Positions 36,511 to 50,093 of a stretch of 64,000 nucleotides of DNA are shown piece by piece. The stretch lies in the NCBI GenBank assembly GCA_017311185.1, contig JAESUZ010000134.1:1328001-1392000 (forward strand), given 5' to 3'. The notes below the pieces were generated by a model that searched no databases, was not told the DNA's origin, and worked only from the letters and a program-made list of their open reading frames with translations. Made by a program: the position numbers and the translations under genes. This DNA comes from Proteles cristata cristata (taxonomy: Eukaryota; Chordata; Mammalia; Carnivora; Hyaenidae). Position 1 is the stretch's first letter, and every line of letters begins with the position of its first letter.

Positions 36511-39500
36511 GGTCCTATGGAAAGTCTGCTGGGTGTGATGAGAGATATTATGGCTGAGAGAACTGACCTGGAATTTAGATAGTCTTATTGTAAAAACCTA
36601 TAATTCGTCTCAAGTGTCTTGCATCAATTATTTGTTCTTGGTGAATAGACAGGCACAGAGCCTGAATCTTCAAAACAAAGAAGAAACATAAGAACATTAA
36701 TTTGAGAATGACAAAGCCAAGATTCCAGTGCCTCATCCAAGGGCCTTGGAAACTAGGAAGGCTGCACCTCTGGTAGTAGTCTCTATTGTTTCTCACTTTT
36801 AACACTGTCTTTTTGACAACTGAATTTCATATCCTTGTCATTACAGATGGGTTTTTTTTTGTTGTTCATATCTTTCATCAATCACACCATCATCCTTTTA
36901 TGACAACCATGCATTCCCATTTTACAAACAAGAACAACAAAGTTCAAAGATATTAACGAATGTAGCAATATCATACACTTTTTAAGTGACAAAGATAGGA
37001 TACAATGTAGGTACTATAGATGTCAGAGAAAGATTCTTAATTAACATGTTTTATCATGTAATTTGTTTTTGTTAGACAAAGAGAAACTTTCCACAGGTAA
37101 AGACTTCACAGACCTCATAGATAACTGTGAAAATGAATAGAGGGTTGTTACTTAAACACATCTAGCCACCTAATTATATTGCAGTTAATTAATAAATAGG
37201 GAACAAAAGGAAACTTAGAACATCAAGTCTTTCTAATTTGTTTCTTTTCAATCAGTTTGATCTCTGGTGATATTAGATAGCACACACTGGTTGCTGGCTG
37301 TTTCCCATAGCCGTGTTTTATTTTCTATGCATGGTTTCCTTGTTCTGTATCTTTGGCGTAGCAAAAGGTGTAGCGAAAGTTTTGCCAGAAGGGCATTAGT
37401 TGATCTATAGAAACAGATTCAGGTTGTTGGGGGAAAAAAACTGTAGTGATGCTTCAGGTGCAGCCCAAAATCGATAAGTTAAAGTGCTTCTTAACACAGT
37501 GAAATAAAGAGCAATTACTTACTGTACCTAAATGACGTCCTTTGTTGGATCACTGTCTATGCTGGAAGCTGATAGGTACCAAACTAAGGGACTCTCAGAT
37601 AAGCAGTTGACACAATTAGGCATGGAGAATACCAAAGAAATGATTTAAGCTGAACTTGTAAATTAGATCTGCAGTTAAATAAACTGACTTTTAAAAAAAG
37701 AGTTAGAAAAATAGTCAGGAACATGTTTCTTGACTTCTTGAGTAATTTCAAGAAAATATTAGAGAGACTTGAAGTTGTAATTTATGGCGAGGTTTCTCAT
37801 GCCTGGCACTATTTATGGCTTAGACTAGACAATTATTTGTTGTGAGGGACTAACGTGTACTCCATACACAATAATAGTTGCCCCAAACACACATTGTGAA
37901 CATATGATATGCCCTCTGAGAGGCAATATTGTCCCAGTTGAGAATTACTGACTTACCAATTAAAAATTTGACCTGACTCAAAAGTTCTAATGTGCATGTA
38001 CCTAAAGGAGTAAAATAAGTTTTGCCATGAATGACATCTAATTTGGGAATAAGCCTCAAAATATTTGGGATTCCTCTCTACTTTGTTATTTTTTCAGTAG
38101 ATATGTTAATTTCATTTTATTAATACAAAGCAATAATCGGTGGTCTTGTTCTTTTCAGAAACTGTTATAACATGTAGGCAAAAAGACGTTTGTGCAGGAC
38201 CCCTCTCTATATGGGAGAAAGATATTACTGTATCTCTGGTCTACCACTCTAGGCATTCCAATCTTGAATGAATTGTTGGTTGAGATTCCGTGTGTCTAAA
38301 CCTCTATATGAACAATTGCTGAATAGTTCTTATAATACAGGGTTTATACATGACCAATTTTTCTTTTCTTGAATGAAATCATACTGAAGGAGAGCCTCCT
38401 ACACTTATACACCCCTTACTCTAGCTATCTGTATTTGGAACTTAACCACTGTACTAATATTTAATGATAGAAAACTCAAGGATTTATGTTCTTTTACAAT
38501 ATGTAGTATGTAGTTTGATTATGGCTGCATTCCATGAACAATGCTACTTCTCTTATTTAGGAATACAAGTTTTAACTATAATAGTTAAGGGTTATTATAC
38601 ATATGAAACCTACTGGAAGTATTTACCTTAGCAAAATCTTGAGTATACTCAAAGTACACTGCAAAGATCACTTGTCTCAGAATCATATACAACACAAATG
38701 CATGTTAGAATTCAAGAATTCTGAGCCAACCTGGCAACAACTGTATCTATGGTAACTGTGTTCCACAATTACTTTAATCTGTCATAAGGCAATTTTTATG
38801 CACAAAAAAATCAGAACAAATTACTTTGGGCTTCATAAAGATACAAAAACCAATCTTGAGAGTGACCACTTCCTTACCATATATCATAGTATAGTTAACT
38901 TAAGCCTAAACTACATGTAGTAGCCATGACTAAAAAGTTTGGTTGTAATCACTAACAAATTTCTGATCTTACTGAGGAATTAGGAAATAGTTAAAGACAA
39001 TTATGGCTAAGAGAATAAGTTTTTACACTGGGATTTATTTTCTTTTTGCGTTATTTGCATTCTACAGAACTCTTTTGTTAGTGTTTCATCTTCTTTACCC
39101 CATGTCTGATATATAACTACTTTTATTTTATTCTTATCCTCCTTTATCATCATAAATGCCTAATTTTTATAACTTTAAATCAATCTTATAAAAAAAGATT
39201 TGTTTCTTTCAAAATGCTATAAAAAATGCTCGATCCTAATAATGTATTGCCTAGAAATGGTTTCACCACTTTTGAATGGCATTGTTTCTATATGTGAACC
39301 GTTTTTGTTCAGCTGTATAAACTGTATTTACTTCCTGGTGGTTCTCCATGAATTGTATGTGAGCTGGCTCCATGGAAGAGATGTTTCCTTCCACTTCTGG
39401 GCAGATCAACACATTGGTGTAACTGAACTTAAAATCAGGTATACCCAAGCTAAAATATGGACACTATGAAAAGTAGTTTTGACCATTTTCCTTATTGGCA

Positions 39501-40458
39501 GTAATTTTTTGGATAAATAGAAATTACTGTTTAATCACATGTCTATTAATATATCCTACAGTATTCTCTGTGCTGCAGTTATATGGGACATCTGTCAGTC
39601 TACTTTATGTGAGAACACAGTAAGATTTAGCATAGAATCCTTTGGCTTTTGAAAAGAGCCAACACTACTGAGATAATTCCAATGATTTGCTCTTAAATGC
39701 CTTAAGTATACGGGTTTTGCTACTTCACAATTTCTTGACTTCTTTGGGGTTACACTAAGTAGTACAAAAATTATATGTGTTTCTATATAACTATGCTTTT
39801 AAAAATGTATTATTGTAATTGACCAGTTATCTCTTGTGAAACAAAGATGCAAAAGGAATGTTGCAACTTTATGCAGATGTTCAGCTCTCAGGTATGAACT
39901 CTAGAAGGACATGACCTGGGGCAGATGAGAGGAAGACAAAGAATCTACAGTAGAATATTTTGCAACATCTGGACACTAGAATGCTGAAGAACTCAATTTA
40001 TTCATGGACTGTTCACAGCATGCTTTGTTATCAGTCATAATATTTTTAAATTATCTGAGCTATTTTGTAGTGAAATGAAATCACTGCAAAACAGCAGGTA
40101 CTGGGAAAGTTAATGACCTCCTTATCTACTCGCTATTCAATAAATACAAACTCAACAAATAAACACCAAATGCCATAATAACATTTTCCATGATTCCCTT
40201 TCATCTATAGAACTCCATTTGAGGGGCTGAAGTTGTAACTCTCCACCACTCATGTCAAATGCGCAGTCATTTTTTTCAGGGAAAAAAAGCATTTCAAAAG
40301 AAAAAAAAAGTCTCTTTGAACACTGTATCTCAGGCATGATATCTTAGACTCATCTAGATGGGTACAGAAAACTCAGTTAGTATAAATATTTTTTGAAGGA
40401 GTTTATTTCATATTGACAAGGCCCTGAGCAATATGACCCAGTCAAAAACACCCTAATT
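36511..40458. other. AT-rich unique DNA, no gene seen
   Basis: No supportable gene. A possible hAT/MER5-like end lies at about 37914-37950 (ggcaatattgtcccagttgagaattactg) but is too short to call firmly. A frame pair at 39200-39469 is AT-driven and not splice-flanked. Confidence 0.4.
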
Positions 40459-40671
40459 GGGGCGCCTGCGTGGCTCAGTTGATTAAACATTTGACTTCAG
40501 CTCAGGTCATGATATCACAGCTTGTGGGTTCAAGCCCCACGTAGGGCTCTGTGCTGACAGCTCAGAGCCTGGAGCCTACTTCAGATTCTGTGTCTCCCTC
40601 TCTCTCTCTGCCCCTCCCCAACTCATGCTCTGTTTCTGTCTCAAAAATAAAAAAGCATTTAAAAATTAAAT
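40459..40671 (+). mobile_element. Felid tRNA-Lys SINE
   Basis: Head ggggcgcctgcgtggctcag, body intact, tail ctcaaaaataaaaaagc. Partial duplication aaacaccctaat / agacaacctaat. Confidence 0.94.
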
Positions 40672-41520
40672 AAAAGACAACCTAATGCTACAAAGTACAT
40701 GACTTTTCTATCAATAAACTTTCCTAGATATAAATATTCCATAGAAAAATTTTAAATATAATATCTACCTCAAAATATTTTTTTTTGCTCATATCACAGG
40801 AGAAAATCAGCAATAGTTAGGTTTTTACCTGAATTCTGCAAATAAAATATAACCTTGGTGGTCCTGAAATATGTAGGTTATAAATTCAATATTTGTAACT
40901 CCTTATTACCATGTAGAATTGAAATTTATTTTATGTCTGTGTATTCCTTCATCTATGCTTTAACTTTGTGTATACATACCAATCAAGTTAGTTACAAGTC
41001 TTGTATCAGATTTTTCAGTTTTCTCAAAGCTTTAAAAAAGTTATTCTCACCTATTATGAGACACCTTTGAATTTCTAGAGATAAATAACTTTAACCACTG
41101 TTTGTGACACATGCCTTCTTTGATTGATCCCTAGTAAGTATATGCATTCTTGGTTGCCCTGAGACACGTTTTACACCTTGGACTGATTAATTTTTAATTA
41201 TCCAATTAACTTTCTTAAAATACTACATTGTCATGTAGTTTACCTCTACATAAACTTCCAGTAGATCTTCATTTGATTTATAATTATAAACTCCTTAAAT
41301 TAGCAGGTAAAGACACAACATAGAAAATTTATCTGTGTAACAGTCTATTACTCCATCATTCTATTAACATTTCATCCCCTCTTAGCAAGAATCTACATTA
41401 CCCAAAATTTCTAAAATAGGTCTGGTAAATATATACCTACTCTTTATTCCTAATACCAGGATGTCTTCCGGATTTCTAGTAACTCAAACAACATTTATTA
41501 TCAAGTATTTGGTTGAGATT

Positions 41521-41600
41521 ATATATCAAATATATATATCAAATACATATATATATCAAACATATATATATCAAATGCATATATATATATGCATTTGATC
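41521..41600. repeat. Short AT-rich tandem repeat with a perfect palindrome
   Basis: About four units of a ~16-17 bp repeat built on tatatatcaaa. The segment 41570-41599 is a perfect 30-bp palindrome with an (AT)n centre flanked by atcaaatgc and its complement gcatttgat. Confidence 0.9.
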
Positions 41601-42029
41601 TTTGATCAAATATATGCATCTTTGATCGTTCTTTTTCACATTTCACCCAACCCTTTATTTTCCCACTTATCTTCAATAAATGTCTATCAAACACTTTCTT
41701 TGGATCATAAATAAGGCTAGATCCTGGTAAAATAGCTATGAATACTTTGCCCAATATTTTCTACCATAGAATTTACAGTCTAAATGAGTTACAGGTGTTA
41801 AAGCACAAAATATTTGTGTATACACCTGTTAGGACAACTGCTATAAAGAAACATTATAGGGTATGTCTTTATTAAAATTATGAAATATTGTAATTTGTTT
41901 TAAGAGTCTCATGCTCTACTGACAGAGCTAGTTGAGTGAATTATCATAACATGTTTTAAACTGTAGGGTATGTAAATGGTTTTAAAAATGTTTTGGGGAC
42001 TGAGTTATAATGTAAGGCAAAGATGAAAG

Positions 42030-42540
42030 ACAGACCATTCCAAGCAGAAAGTAAAAGATATGGTCCTAAATGATATGAGGAAGAAGAGATTTCCATACTT
42101 AAGAAATTCAAAGGTGACCAACGTTGTAGAAACTCAAAGATTGGGGGGAAATTTGTCTCAGGAAGAAATTAGAGAGGTAGGTATAGATAGATTATTCTGG
42201 GTCACTATTCTGAGTACACTATTAACATTTCTATCTTGTTGAAATTCAGTAGGGAGATACTTAAGGAAAACAAGGAGGTCAATGGCACAATTAGACTTGC
42301 ATTTTAAAACAGATTTCTATAACTATTTTCTGGTACATGTGTGGAGGTACAAGAGAGGGATGCAATAATCCTGGAAGACAGCAATGGTGCCTCGCCCCTT
42401 ACATTGGAGGGATGTAGATGGAAAGAAGTGAGCAGAATGATAATAAAATCACTGTGAAATAGTGATGGATTGAATGATATGGAGTGGGAAAGAGAAAAGT
42501 ATCAAGAACAATTTCCAATTTTCAGAATGGTCTTAATTCA
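42030..42540 (-). mobile_element. L2-like remnant
   Basis: Pattern resembles the reverse L2 3' region: agagaggtaggtatagatag, then a gaacaatttccaattttcag block. Low identity and uncertain; the 60-codon frame at 42060-42242 is repeat-derived. Confidence 0.4.
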
Positions 42541-43029
42541 TTTGTTCAACAAATATTATCAAAATTGTCAAGAATAGTTGAAAAATATAACTATACAACT
42601 ATGAGAATTCAGTTGGAAAATAACATGGCTGAAATAGTTGAACTATACTCATTAAGTTAGGCATTAAAAACAAAACTCTTAATACGTTTAGATTAAAGCA
42701 GAACTTAAGAGTTATTGACATTAAGATGGTGTGTACAGTCACAGGAATGGATGAGATCTCCTAGAGAGAATGGAATGAATCTGGACTAGACAATGGGTCT
42801 CCAAACATGTAGTTAGAAAAATACCCAGTACCCCGTACCCCAACCCACACACAGTTTGTGAAGTAGCTCCAGCGGGGTCTGCATCAGCTGTACGTCTCAT
42901 GTAAGAGGACCAGCCACCTTCCTGAAAGTAGTAAGCAGGGCATACATGTTTAAGAGCAGAAGATGAAGCCGACTTTCCTAACACAGAGAAATAGATACAC
43001 AGAGTTAGACAAAATGAGAACAGAGTAGT

Positions 43030-44130
43030 ATGTCCCAAATCAAAGGACAGTACAAAACCACAGCAAGAGATCTAAGTAAAACGGTGATAAATAATATGCC
43101 TGATAAAGAATTTAAAATAATACTCATATTTGCTGTGCTTGAGTAGAGTGGAGGACATCAGTGAGACTCTTAAAAAAAAAGATAAAAAAGAATCAAAGAT
43201 GAAGAACAAAATAAATGAAATTAAAAATATACTACATGGGAGTACCTGTGTGGCTCTGTTGCTTAAGTCTCTGATTCTTGATTTGGGGTGAGGTCACGAA
43301 CTCATGGTTCATGGGACTGAGCACCACATTGGGTTCTGCAGTGAGAGTGTGGAGCAATTTTGGGATTCTCTCTCTCTGCCCCTCCTCTGCTTATGCTCAC
43401 TCTCAAAATAAGAAATAAACATTTAAAAAGTAAATAAAAAATATACTAGATGGAATAAATAGTAGTCTGGAGGAAGCAGAGGAATCTGTGACCTGGAGGA
43501 CAGATTAATGGAAAGTACTCAGGCTGCACAGATGAGAGAGAAAAAAAAATATGTGAAATGAGAATAGACTTAGAGAACTCAGTGACTCCACCAAATGTAA
43601 TAACAATCACATTATAGGGATCTCAGGAAAGAAAGAAAAGGGGACAAAAAAATATTCAAAGAGATAATAGCTGAAAACTTCTCTAATCTGGGGAAGGAAA
43701 CATCCAGATCCAGGAGGCACAGAGAGCCCCCAACAAAATCAACCCAAGGAGGGCCATACTAAAACATATAGTAATTAAACTGGCAAAAGTAGTAACAAAG
43801 AAAAAGATATATAGCAGCAAGAGAAAAGAAGACAGTTACATACAAGGGAAATCCCATGAAACTATTTTTCAGCAGAAACTTAGTAGGTCAGGATGGAATG
43901 GCATGATACATTCAAAGTGCTAAAAGGAACAAATCCTCAACCAAGAATATTTATGCAGGAAGCTCATCATTCAGAATAGAAGGTGTGATAAAGAGTTTCC
44001 TAGAAAGGATGCCCACACTCACCACTTTTATTCAACATAATATTGGAAGTCCTACTCTCAACAATCAGACAACAAAAAGAAATAAAAGGCATCCTCATTG
44101 ATAAGAAAGCAGCAAAACTGCCAGTCTCCC
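43030..44130 (+). mobile_element. L1-type LINE fragment with internal SINE
   Basis: ORF1-like blocks (aagaatttaaaataatactcat, gaatcaaagatgaagaac, gtctggaggaagcagaggaatctg), the 43240-43435 SINE in the middle, then a jump at about 44000 to reverse-transcriptase sequence. The RT piece reads [18 protein letters not shown] with a shift and ends near 44120. Most of the element is missing. Confidence 0.75.
43240..43435 (+). mobile_element. Felid SINE inserted in L1
   Basis: Head gagtacctgtgtggctctg, tail aaataagaaataaacattt. Flanked by a duplicated 17 bp L1 sequence, aaaatatactacatgg at 43223-43239 and aaaaatatactagatgg at 43436-43452, showing insertion into the L1 after its arrival. Confidence 0.95.
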
Positions 44131-46030
44131 GATGTTAGAGCAAAAACCACCATCAATATGGCCTGGACTCACTTCAACCTTATAATTCTAACACCTAGAC
44201 CTTTCAACATAGCCTCTATTGAAATGCATGAGACATCAACTCCATAGCCAGTAAAAAGTTACTGCTTCTACATCTAGACAGCTTCATCTGAGGACTGCAG
44301 GTAGATCTACCGTATACCCACATCCCATTACCATGTCTTTTTTTTTTTTTTTTACTACAGCCTATTATACAGACCACATCTTGCAAATGTCAGCACATAC
44401 ATGTATAATCTCCTTCACTGCATGCTTATCATTTGACCTTTATTTCTCCACTCAGAAGTAAATGCCTCCCTTGTAAATATTCTAAGAATTGTTCTATTTA
44501 TCCATCCTTTTTATGCCTCAAACTTAAGACATACAACTTTACCTACATATCCACAGTTCATGAGTGTTGCTGAAATATAGCATAGTAGCTGGAACATATA
44601 ATTAAGTATTCCAACAGAAATCCTTTTGACTCTGTTTTACATCAAATAAATATCTTGTATCTATGCATTAAAATAAAAATTGATGGTTTGTACACAAAAC
44701 ATTAAACAATGAAATCTGGGAAATCTGGAACTGGTTGTTGACTACCATGAGCAATCTTTATAATCTCAGGCAAGCAAGCAAGTCCCATACAAACCCTAGC
44801 CATTGTTTCCTTATTAAGATCAACTTTACAGTTTCTACTGAATCTTGATTTATTACCAAGTAAAAATCAAAATGAAAATATTCATATTTTCAGTGGGCAA
44901 GAGGTTATATTTGAAATAAAACAAAAATTACATTAATAAAATAACTGATATTTTTAGATCTTAGTAATTTATAAGTTTCATTTCATTACATTTTATGCTT
45001 TGTTGAATTTTTTTCTGTTTAAAAGTCAATTTTATTTCTTTTTTAATAAGGATGACTAAAACTTGTGGTCCATCTGTTTTCTCTTTGTTACCAAACTTTT
45101 TGAGGCTAGTCTAAGTTTATAAAGAAAATTATTTGCTTTGATAAAATAGCTTTTCAAAAGTAAAAAAAATATCATTAGAATTCCTTTTTACACTCTGGAA
45201 TGGCCCCTTTTTTTGTAGTAAGTGTTTCCAACAACCACAAATATCCTAAATACAAAAAAAAGTTGGTTATTTGAAAAATTGCTATTATTAAATAAATTTC
45301 TTATCTCCAAGGTTCAACTTTTTACATGACAAAAGAATGTGATTTTTGAAATTTCATGCTTCTTCTAAAAATGTCTAACTTATAGGTAATGATATCCTGA
45401 CTATAACTTTCCATACCAGAATTCATTCCCTGCTGTATCTTATTTTTTATTTATACTATATGAAAGCATTTCAGAAAATCAGATGGTAGGTAAAAATGAA
45501 TAGTACTTTAACACAACTCTGAAATCATCCTGAACATTCTGTATTTCCATACATATGTTTATAATGTTCTTTTGATGTAAATTCTTTGAAGGACTTTTAA
45601 ATTGTATTATGTCACCAAACCATTAAAGCATAAAATGCATTTTGTTACTTGTCATATTACTGGCCTGCATGTCCCTGAATTTTAAGTTGTGCATGTTACT
45701 GAAGGAAAATAGAGCCACAGCTAATGCAAGTGCCTAGCAACATAAAAATCACTTTTGAAGTACATCCAAAATATGTATTTTTTAATCTGGGTGTATGTGA
45801 ACCAAAATATTTAAGTTCAAATAGTGATATAATATTGTGAAAAATGGATTAGTGAATCCAGTGAGACACTCAAGTGATCTGGTATCCCCAGGGTACCAGT
45901 TCTTATACGTTAACTACTCTGACAGTTATTCTTTTGGTGGGGGTCTAGGTAGGGGAAGGAAGTGAGGTCTCCTATCTATCTATGTCCTGCATCCCTTTTC
46001 TTCAACATTTTTCTACTTTTTCTTTCTTTC
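44131..46030. other. AT-rich unique DNA, no gene seen
   Basis: A T-run at 44339-44355 marks a possible old retroposon end without a recognisable body. Otherwise unremarkable. Confidence 0.35.
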
Positions 46031-46230
46031 AATGTTTTTGTTTATTTCTGAGAGAGAGAGAGAAACAGCATGAACAGAGCTGAGGGTCAGAGAGAGAGGG
46101 AGACACAGAATGCGAAACAGGCTCTGAGCTAGTTGTCAGCACAGAGCCCAATACGGGGCTCAAACCCATGAGCCGTGAGATCATCACCTGAGCTGAAGTC
46201 GGACACTGAAGTGGCTGAGACACTGTGCCC
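46031..46230 (-). mobile_element. Felid tRNA-Lys SINE, old copy
   Basis: Starts aatgtttttgtttatttctgagagag, ends with a diverged head gtggctgagacactgtgccc. B-box part diverged (ggggctcaaaccc). Confidence 0.9.
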
Positions 46231-46458
46231 TTTTTCTTCTTTATAGTTACATATTTTTCCATAGCTTCTAGATGCCTCTTCTTCCCATGATTCCTTTCAC
46301 CCTCTCTTTTTTTTCCCAGATATTAGCGGGTAATCTGATTCATACAAAGATTTAGGTGACTAACAATTTATAATGTTATACATGAAGTTATCTGAAAGCA
46401 ATTTGTACATGGAGCCTAGGTCTATTTTGTATAATTAAATTCAGAACCAGGGATATTT

Positions 46459-46758
46459 TTTTAATGTTTTATTTATTTCTAGGAGATAGAGAGAAAGAGA
46501 AAGAGAGAGAGAGACAGAGAGAGAGACAGAGAGAGAGACAGAGACAGAGACAGAGACAGAGACAGAGACAGAGACAGAGACAGAGACAGAGCGAGCAGGG
46601 GAGGGTCAGAGAGAGAGGGAGATACAGACTCTGAAACAGGCTCCAGGCTCTGAGCTGGCAGTCAGCACAGAGCCCGACGCAGGGCTCTAACCCACGAACC
46701 TCGAGATCATGACCTAAGTGAAAGTCAATGCTTAACCGACTAAGCCACCCAGGCGCCC
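46459..46758 (-). mobile_element. Felid SINE with expanded purine-rich tract
   Basis: Young-subfamily copy, about 300 bp rather than about 215 because of an internal GACAGA expansion. Flanked by cagaaccagggatattt (46442) and cagaatcagggatattt (46759-46775), 16 of 17 matching. Confidence 0.95.
46509..46590. repeat. (GAGACA)n / (GACAGA)n hexanucleotide tract
   Basis: Irregular GAGA and GACAGA units turn into about nine near-perfect GACAGA repeats at 46535-46590. Probably expanded from the SINE's own gagacagag motif. Variable-length site in felids is likely. Confidence 0.9.
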
Positions 46759-46775
46759 CAGAATCAGGGATATTT

Positions 46776-49304
46776 AATAAACTAAAAGGAATTGTCACAA
46801 AGGGGGGATTATACTATCAATAAAACAATTGAGGAAGGATAATTTTTTTAAACATAAAGAGATAACATCATATGTAAAACTTGGGATTCAAAGATCTTAT
46901 ATACTACCTGAGTCATTTTGAGTAAGCCATTATTATTAAGAGCATTAGTTTTCCATCTGCAAATGGAAATTGAGGCATTTCAAACCAATTTTTATGCATA
47001 TTTACAAGGATATGATGAAAACATTTTATAACATTTAAAGAATACAAAAGATGAGATGTTATCGTTACATTTGTTATTTTTAATATCTCCCCAAATTATA
47101 CCATGAATTTAATTATGGATTGTCTTTATTCAGTGAGTCAAACATTTCTAAGTGATTTGCTTTAGATTGTATTGATATAAAACAAATGAGCAGTGTAAAA
47201 TTGCTGTGTTTTCATTTTACTTTCTTTCTCATATTATCACATAGATTAGGTAAACAATATCTTACTTTTAGAACTCTCCTAGCAGAGCTTATGTGGTAAA
47301 ATTACTCACAAGACAAAAAAACTTAAGCAGGAAATTTAAAACTCATATTATTTAACCATGTTAATAAATACTAGAAAATAAGAGGAATAAACTATAGGCT
47401 ATATTTTTAGTCAATTATATATATATAATATACACAATATATTTATACTATATATTATACACTATATGTTTATAATACTATACAGTATATAATATACAAC
47501 TATATAACTATACAGAAATAATATATAGAAATTTTCTATCTTCTAATAAAGCTACAGAAATTGACTATAAAGGTTTTCAATTATTCACACAAATAATTTT
47601 ATTATTTTTGAATACTTTTATTCAAGAAATACTGCACCATCTAATATATGCTGGATATTGGGCATCTGGTTGTGCAGAGAAGAGATTTCATGTTGTTGCT
47701 GTAGTAAACCCCAACAATTGTCCAATATTGTGCATCCTCGCACAAACACATACAAGTTTTCTACTCATTTGCCTTAAATATATAAAATAACTTAAACCCT
47801 CACATTTTTCTCATGTAGTACTTTTTGAAATATCAGTTTTACAGAATTATGCTTTCTCAGGTTTCTTCTGAATTGAGTTCCTAAATGTATACCTTATTGC
47901 TATTAGAAGCAGTAATTGTCTGAAAATCTCATTTAAATCACCTTTTACTAAGGAGAATTGCTCACATTGAGTGGGTTACGTAGGAACACGTGAGTGCATG
48001 CACACATACATACACACACATTAGTTTCAAAGACAGCTTATTATTGTTTCTTGGGATTTAATTTTGTCCAGAGTTCATTTACTCTAGTTATAAACAGAAG
48101 AATCAAGCATATGCCTAGTGGCTTTGGGAAAACTGTTTTATGCTTTTACCTTTCTCATGAGGAGAAGGAGATGCAGTGGCTTTTCTCTTTGGGGAACTCT
48201 GCCTTTAGCCGACCTTATTAACATTCAACCTTGCGTATCTTGCGCCTGTCCTCTAACCCTGGTTGAATCCTAAATGCCCACCAGGAAGATTTACTATCCC
48301 CTAAAGAATTTAGGAGTGAGGTTGAGCTAGGGAAGGTAATTTAACTCTAGACAATTTCCTCTTGGTAATTTGTGCAATCTCAAAATATAGGTCTTGTCTG
48401 CCAGAACCTTTGAATGTTTCTTTTTGATTATTACTTGAACTCATTACAAGGCTTCCTGCTTGCAAAGCAGTAACTACTTGTGTATACAATCTCTCTGTAG
48501 GAGAATGTTTCTGAAACCTTTAACAAAAATCTTCTTTATCACTGAAAACAGATTCCACATCTAAGGATACAGTCAGATGCAGCAATGTGCCAAAATCTTC
48601 TGCAGAGAAATGTCCTGGTATCTATAAACGCTCTAGAAATTCTATTTGTCTATGAGGACAGGAAAAGGACTGTTTGTTTTTAATAAATATGGTTTGGGGT
48701 TATACTGCCACTTCAATGGTTGTCGTTGATAAAGAGACACATTTTAGGTCTACTGACTTACTTCACACCAATATATTCTGTGGTGGAAAATCAAAAGGGG
48801 AATTTACTTTTTAAGTAGTTCATGACACTTCATTAACATTCCTTCATTCCCTATAAATGGAGGAAAAGTTATTTTTTAAACCTTTATTACATCACTGAGT
48901 GATGTGCTCTCTAATTAAATGTATTGGAACCCTAATTCTTCCTTGGTTAGTCTGAATAAAGAAACAGATATTTTGTGCCATATTGTGTTTTCTATTGCTA
49001 TTGTTGAGCAAGATTTCTGTTATAAATTCTTCCAATATTTATTAGTACATTGGTTAAGTAAATGAGCTAATATTTTAGAAAAATTAGTAATTGTAAGGGC
49101 CCAGTAGGAAGTCTGGCATATAATATGCATTATGTGTGTTTGTAAAATATAGTAAAAATTATAGAAGTTTAATTTTGTCCTCCTAATGGCTATAAATGAT
49201 TTCTTAAAAAGGGCAATTGTTTAAATACATGGCTTTTCTTTTTTGAGAGTTATTGCATTGGTCACTTTTATCTGTCTGATTTAGGGAATGAGTATAGCAT
49301 TGGC
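46776..49304. other. AT-rich to unique DNA, no gene seen
   Basis: A (TA)n-rich patch at 47410-47520. The 48230-48660 stretch has moderate GC content and no recognised repeat; if the region holds a conserved non-coding element this is a plausible place, but the sequence alone does not prove it. Confidence 0.35.
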
Positions 49305-49515
49305 CAATGATTCTCAACTAGGGGTAGCTATGCCCTCCAGGGGACATTGGAAAATACCTATAAACATGTTTGGTTGTTATGACTGAATGCAGGTGTTATT
49401 AGCATCTGTGGGATGAGGCAAGTGATGCTGTTAAGTGTAGTGATGTACAAGGCAGCCCCTACAATAAGAGATTATATAATCCCCAATATAATAGTGCTGG
49501 CATGGAGAAAACCCT
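49305..49515 (+). mobile_element. MER5A hAT-Charlie element
   Basis: Starts caatgattctcaactagggg, middle ccctccaggggacattgg and caggtgttattagcatctgtgg, then gacagccccyacaa-like ggcagcccctacaataag, ending with a diverged gagaaaaccct. About 210 bp, non-autonomous, old. Confidence 0.88.
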
Positions 49516-49682
49516 CGCTTGGAGCTTACACTCTGAAATCTTAATGTCTGAACTCTGATTCACATTCTGCTATCCACTAACCCAGAATCCTCATAAGGAT
49601 TAACTCACACTTAAGTTTAAGGGCTTCCATTTTCTCATTAGTGAAAGCAGGGTATTAAATCTTAAAACCAGGTTTAAAAATA

Positions 49683-50091
49683 CAGTAGTCCCCTCTTATC
49701 CACCATTTCCCTTACCCTGATTTTAGTTACCTATGATAAACCAGTCAGGAAGCAGATGATCCTCCTGGAAGATCACTAGAAAAATCAATAGTAGCCTGAC
49801 TGCACATCACAATACTATATCATTCAAATCATTTCATCTCTTTACACTGGCATTTCATTAGCTCACATTTCCATCATAAGAAGGACAGAGTATAGTACAA
49901 TAAGATACTTTGAGAGAGACCACATTAACATAACTTTTATTAGATTATATTATGTTTATTATTAGTTACTATTGTTAAAATTCACTGTGTCAAATTTATA
50001 TATAGGATTTGGTATGATCTATGGATTTAAGTATCCACTGGGAGTTTTAGAACATATCCCCTGCATGTTCTAAAGGGGGGGACAACCATAG
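49683..50091 (+). mobile_element. Tigger-type non-autonomous transposon
   Basis: Inverted ends: cagtagtcccctcttatcc at 49683, and gggggacaaccatag ending at 50091. Flanked by TA at 49681-49682 and 50092-50093, the classic TA target of mariner/pogo elements. The centre (cctatgataaaccagtc, then ctatggatttaagtatccactgg) fits the Tigger3/4 group. About 409 bp, no transposase. Confidence 0.8.
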
Positions 50092-50093
50092 TA

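Noticed and set aside
39200..39469. Overlapping plus and minus frames with protein-like segments
   Set aside because: Both are AT-rich, lack splice sites, and neither resembles a protein I know.
46469..46798. 109-codon minus-strand frame with a long Leu-Cys run
   Set aside because: It lies in the expanded SINE and its Leu-Cys tract is only the reverse complement of the GACAGA repeat.
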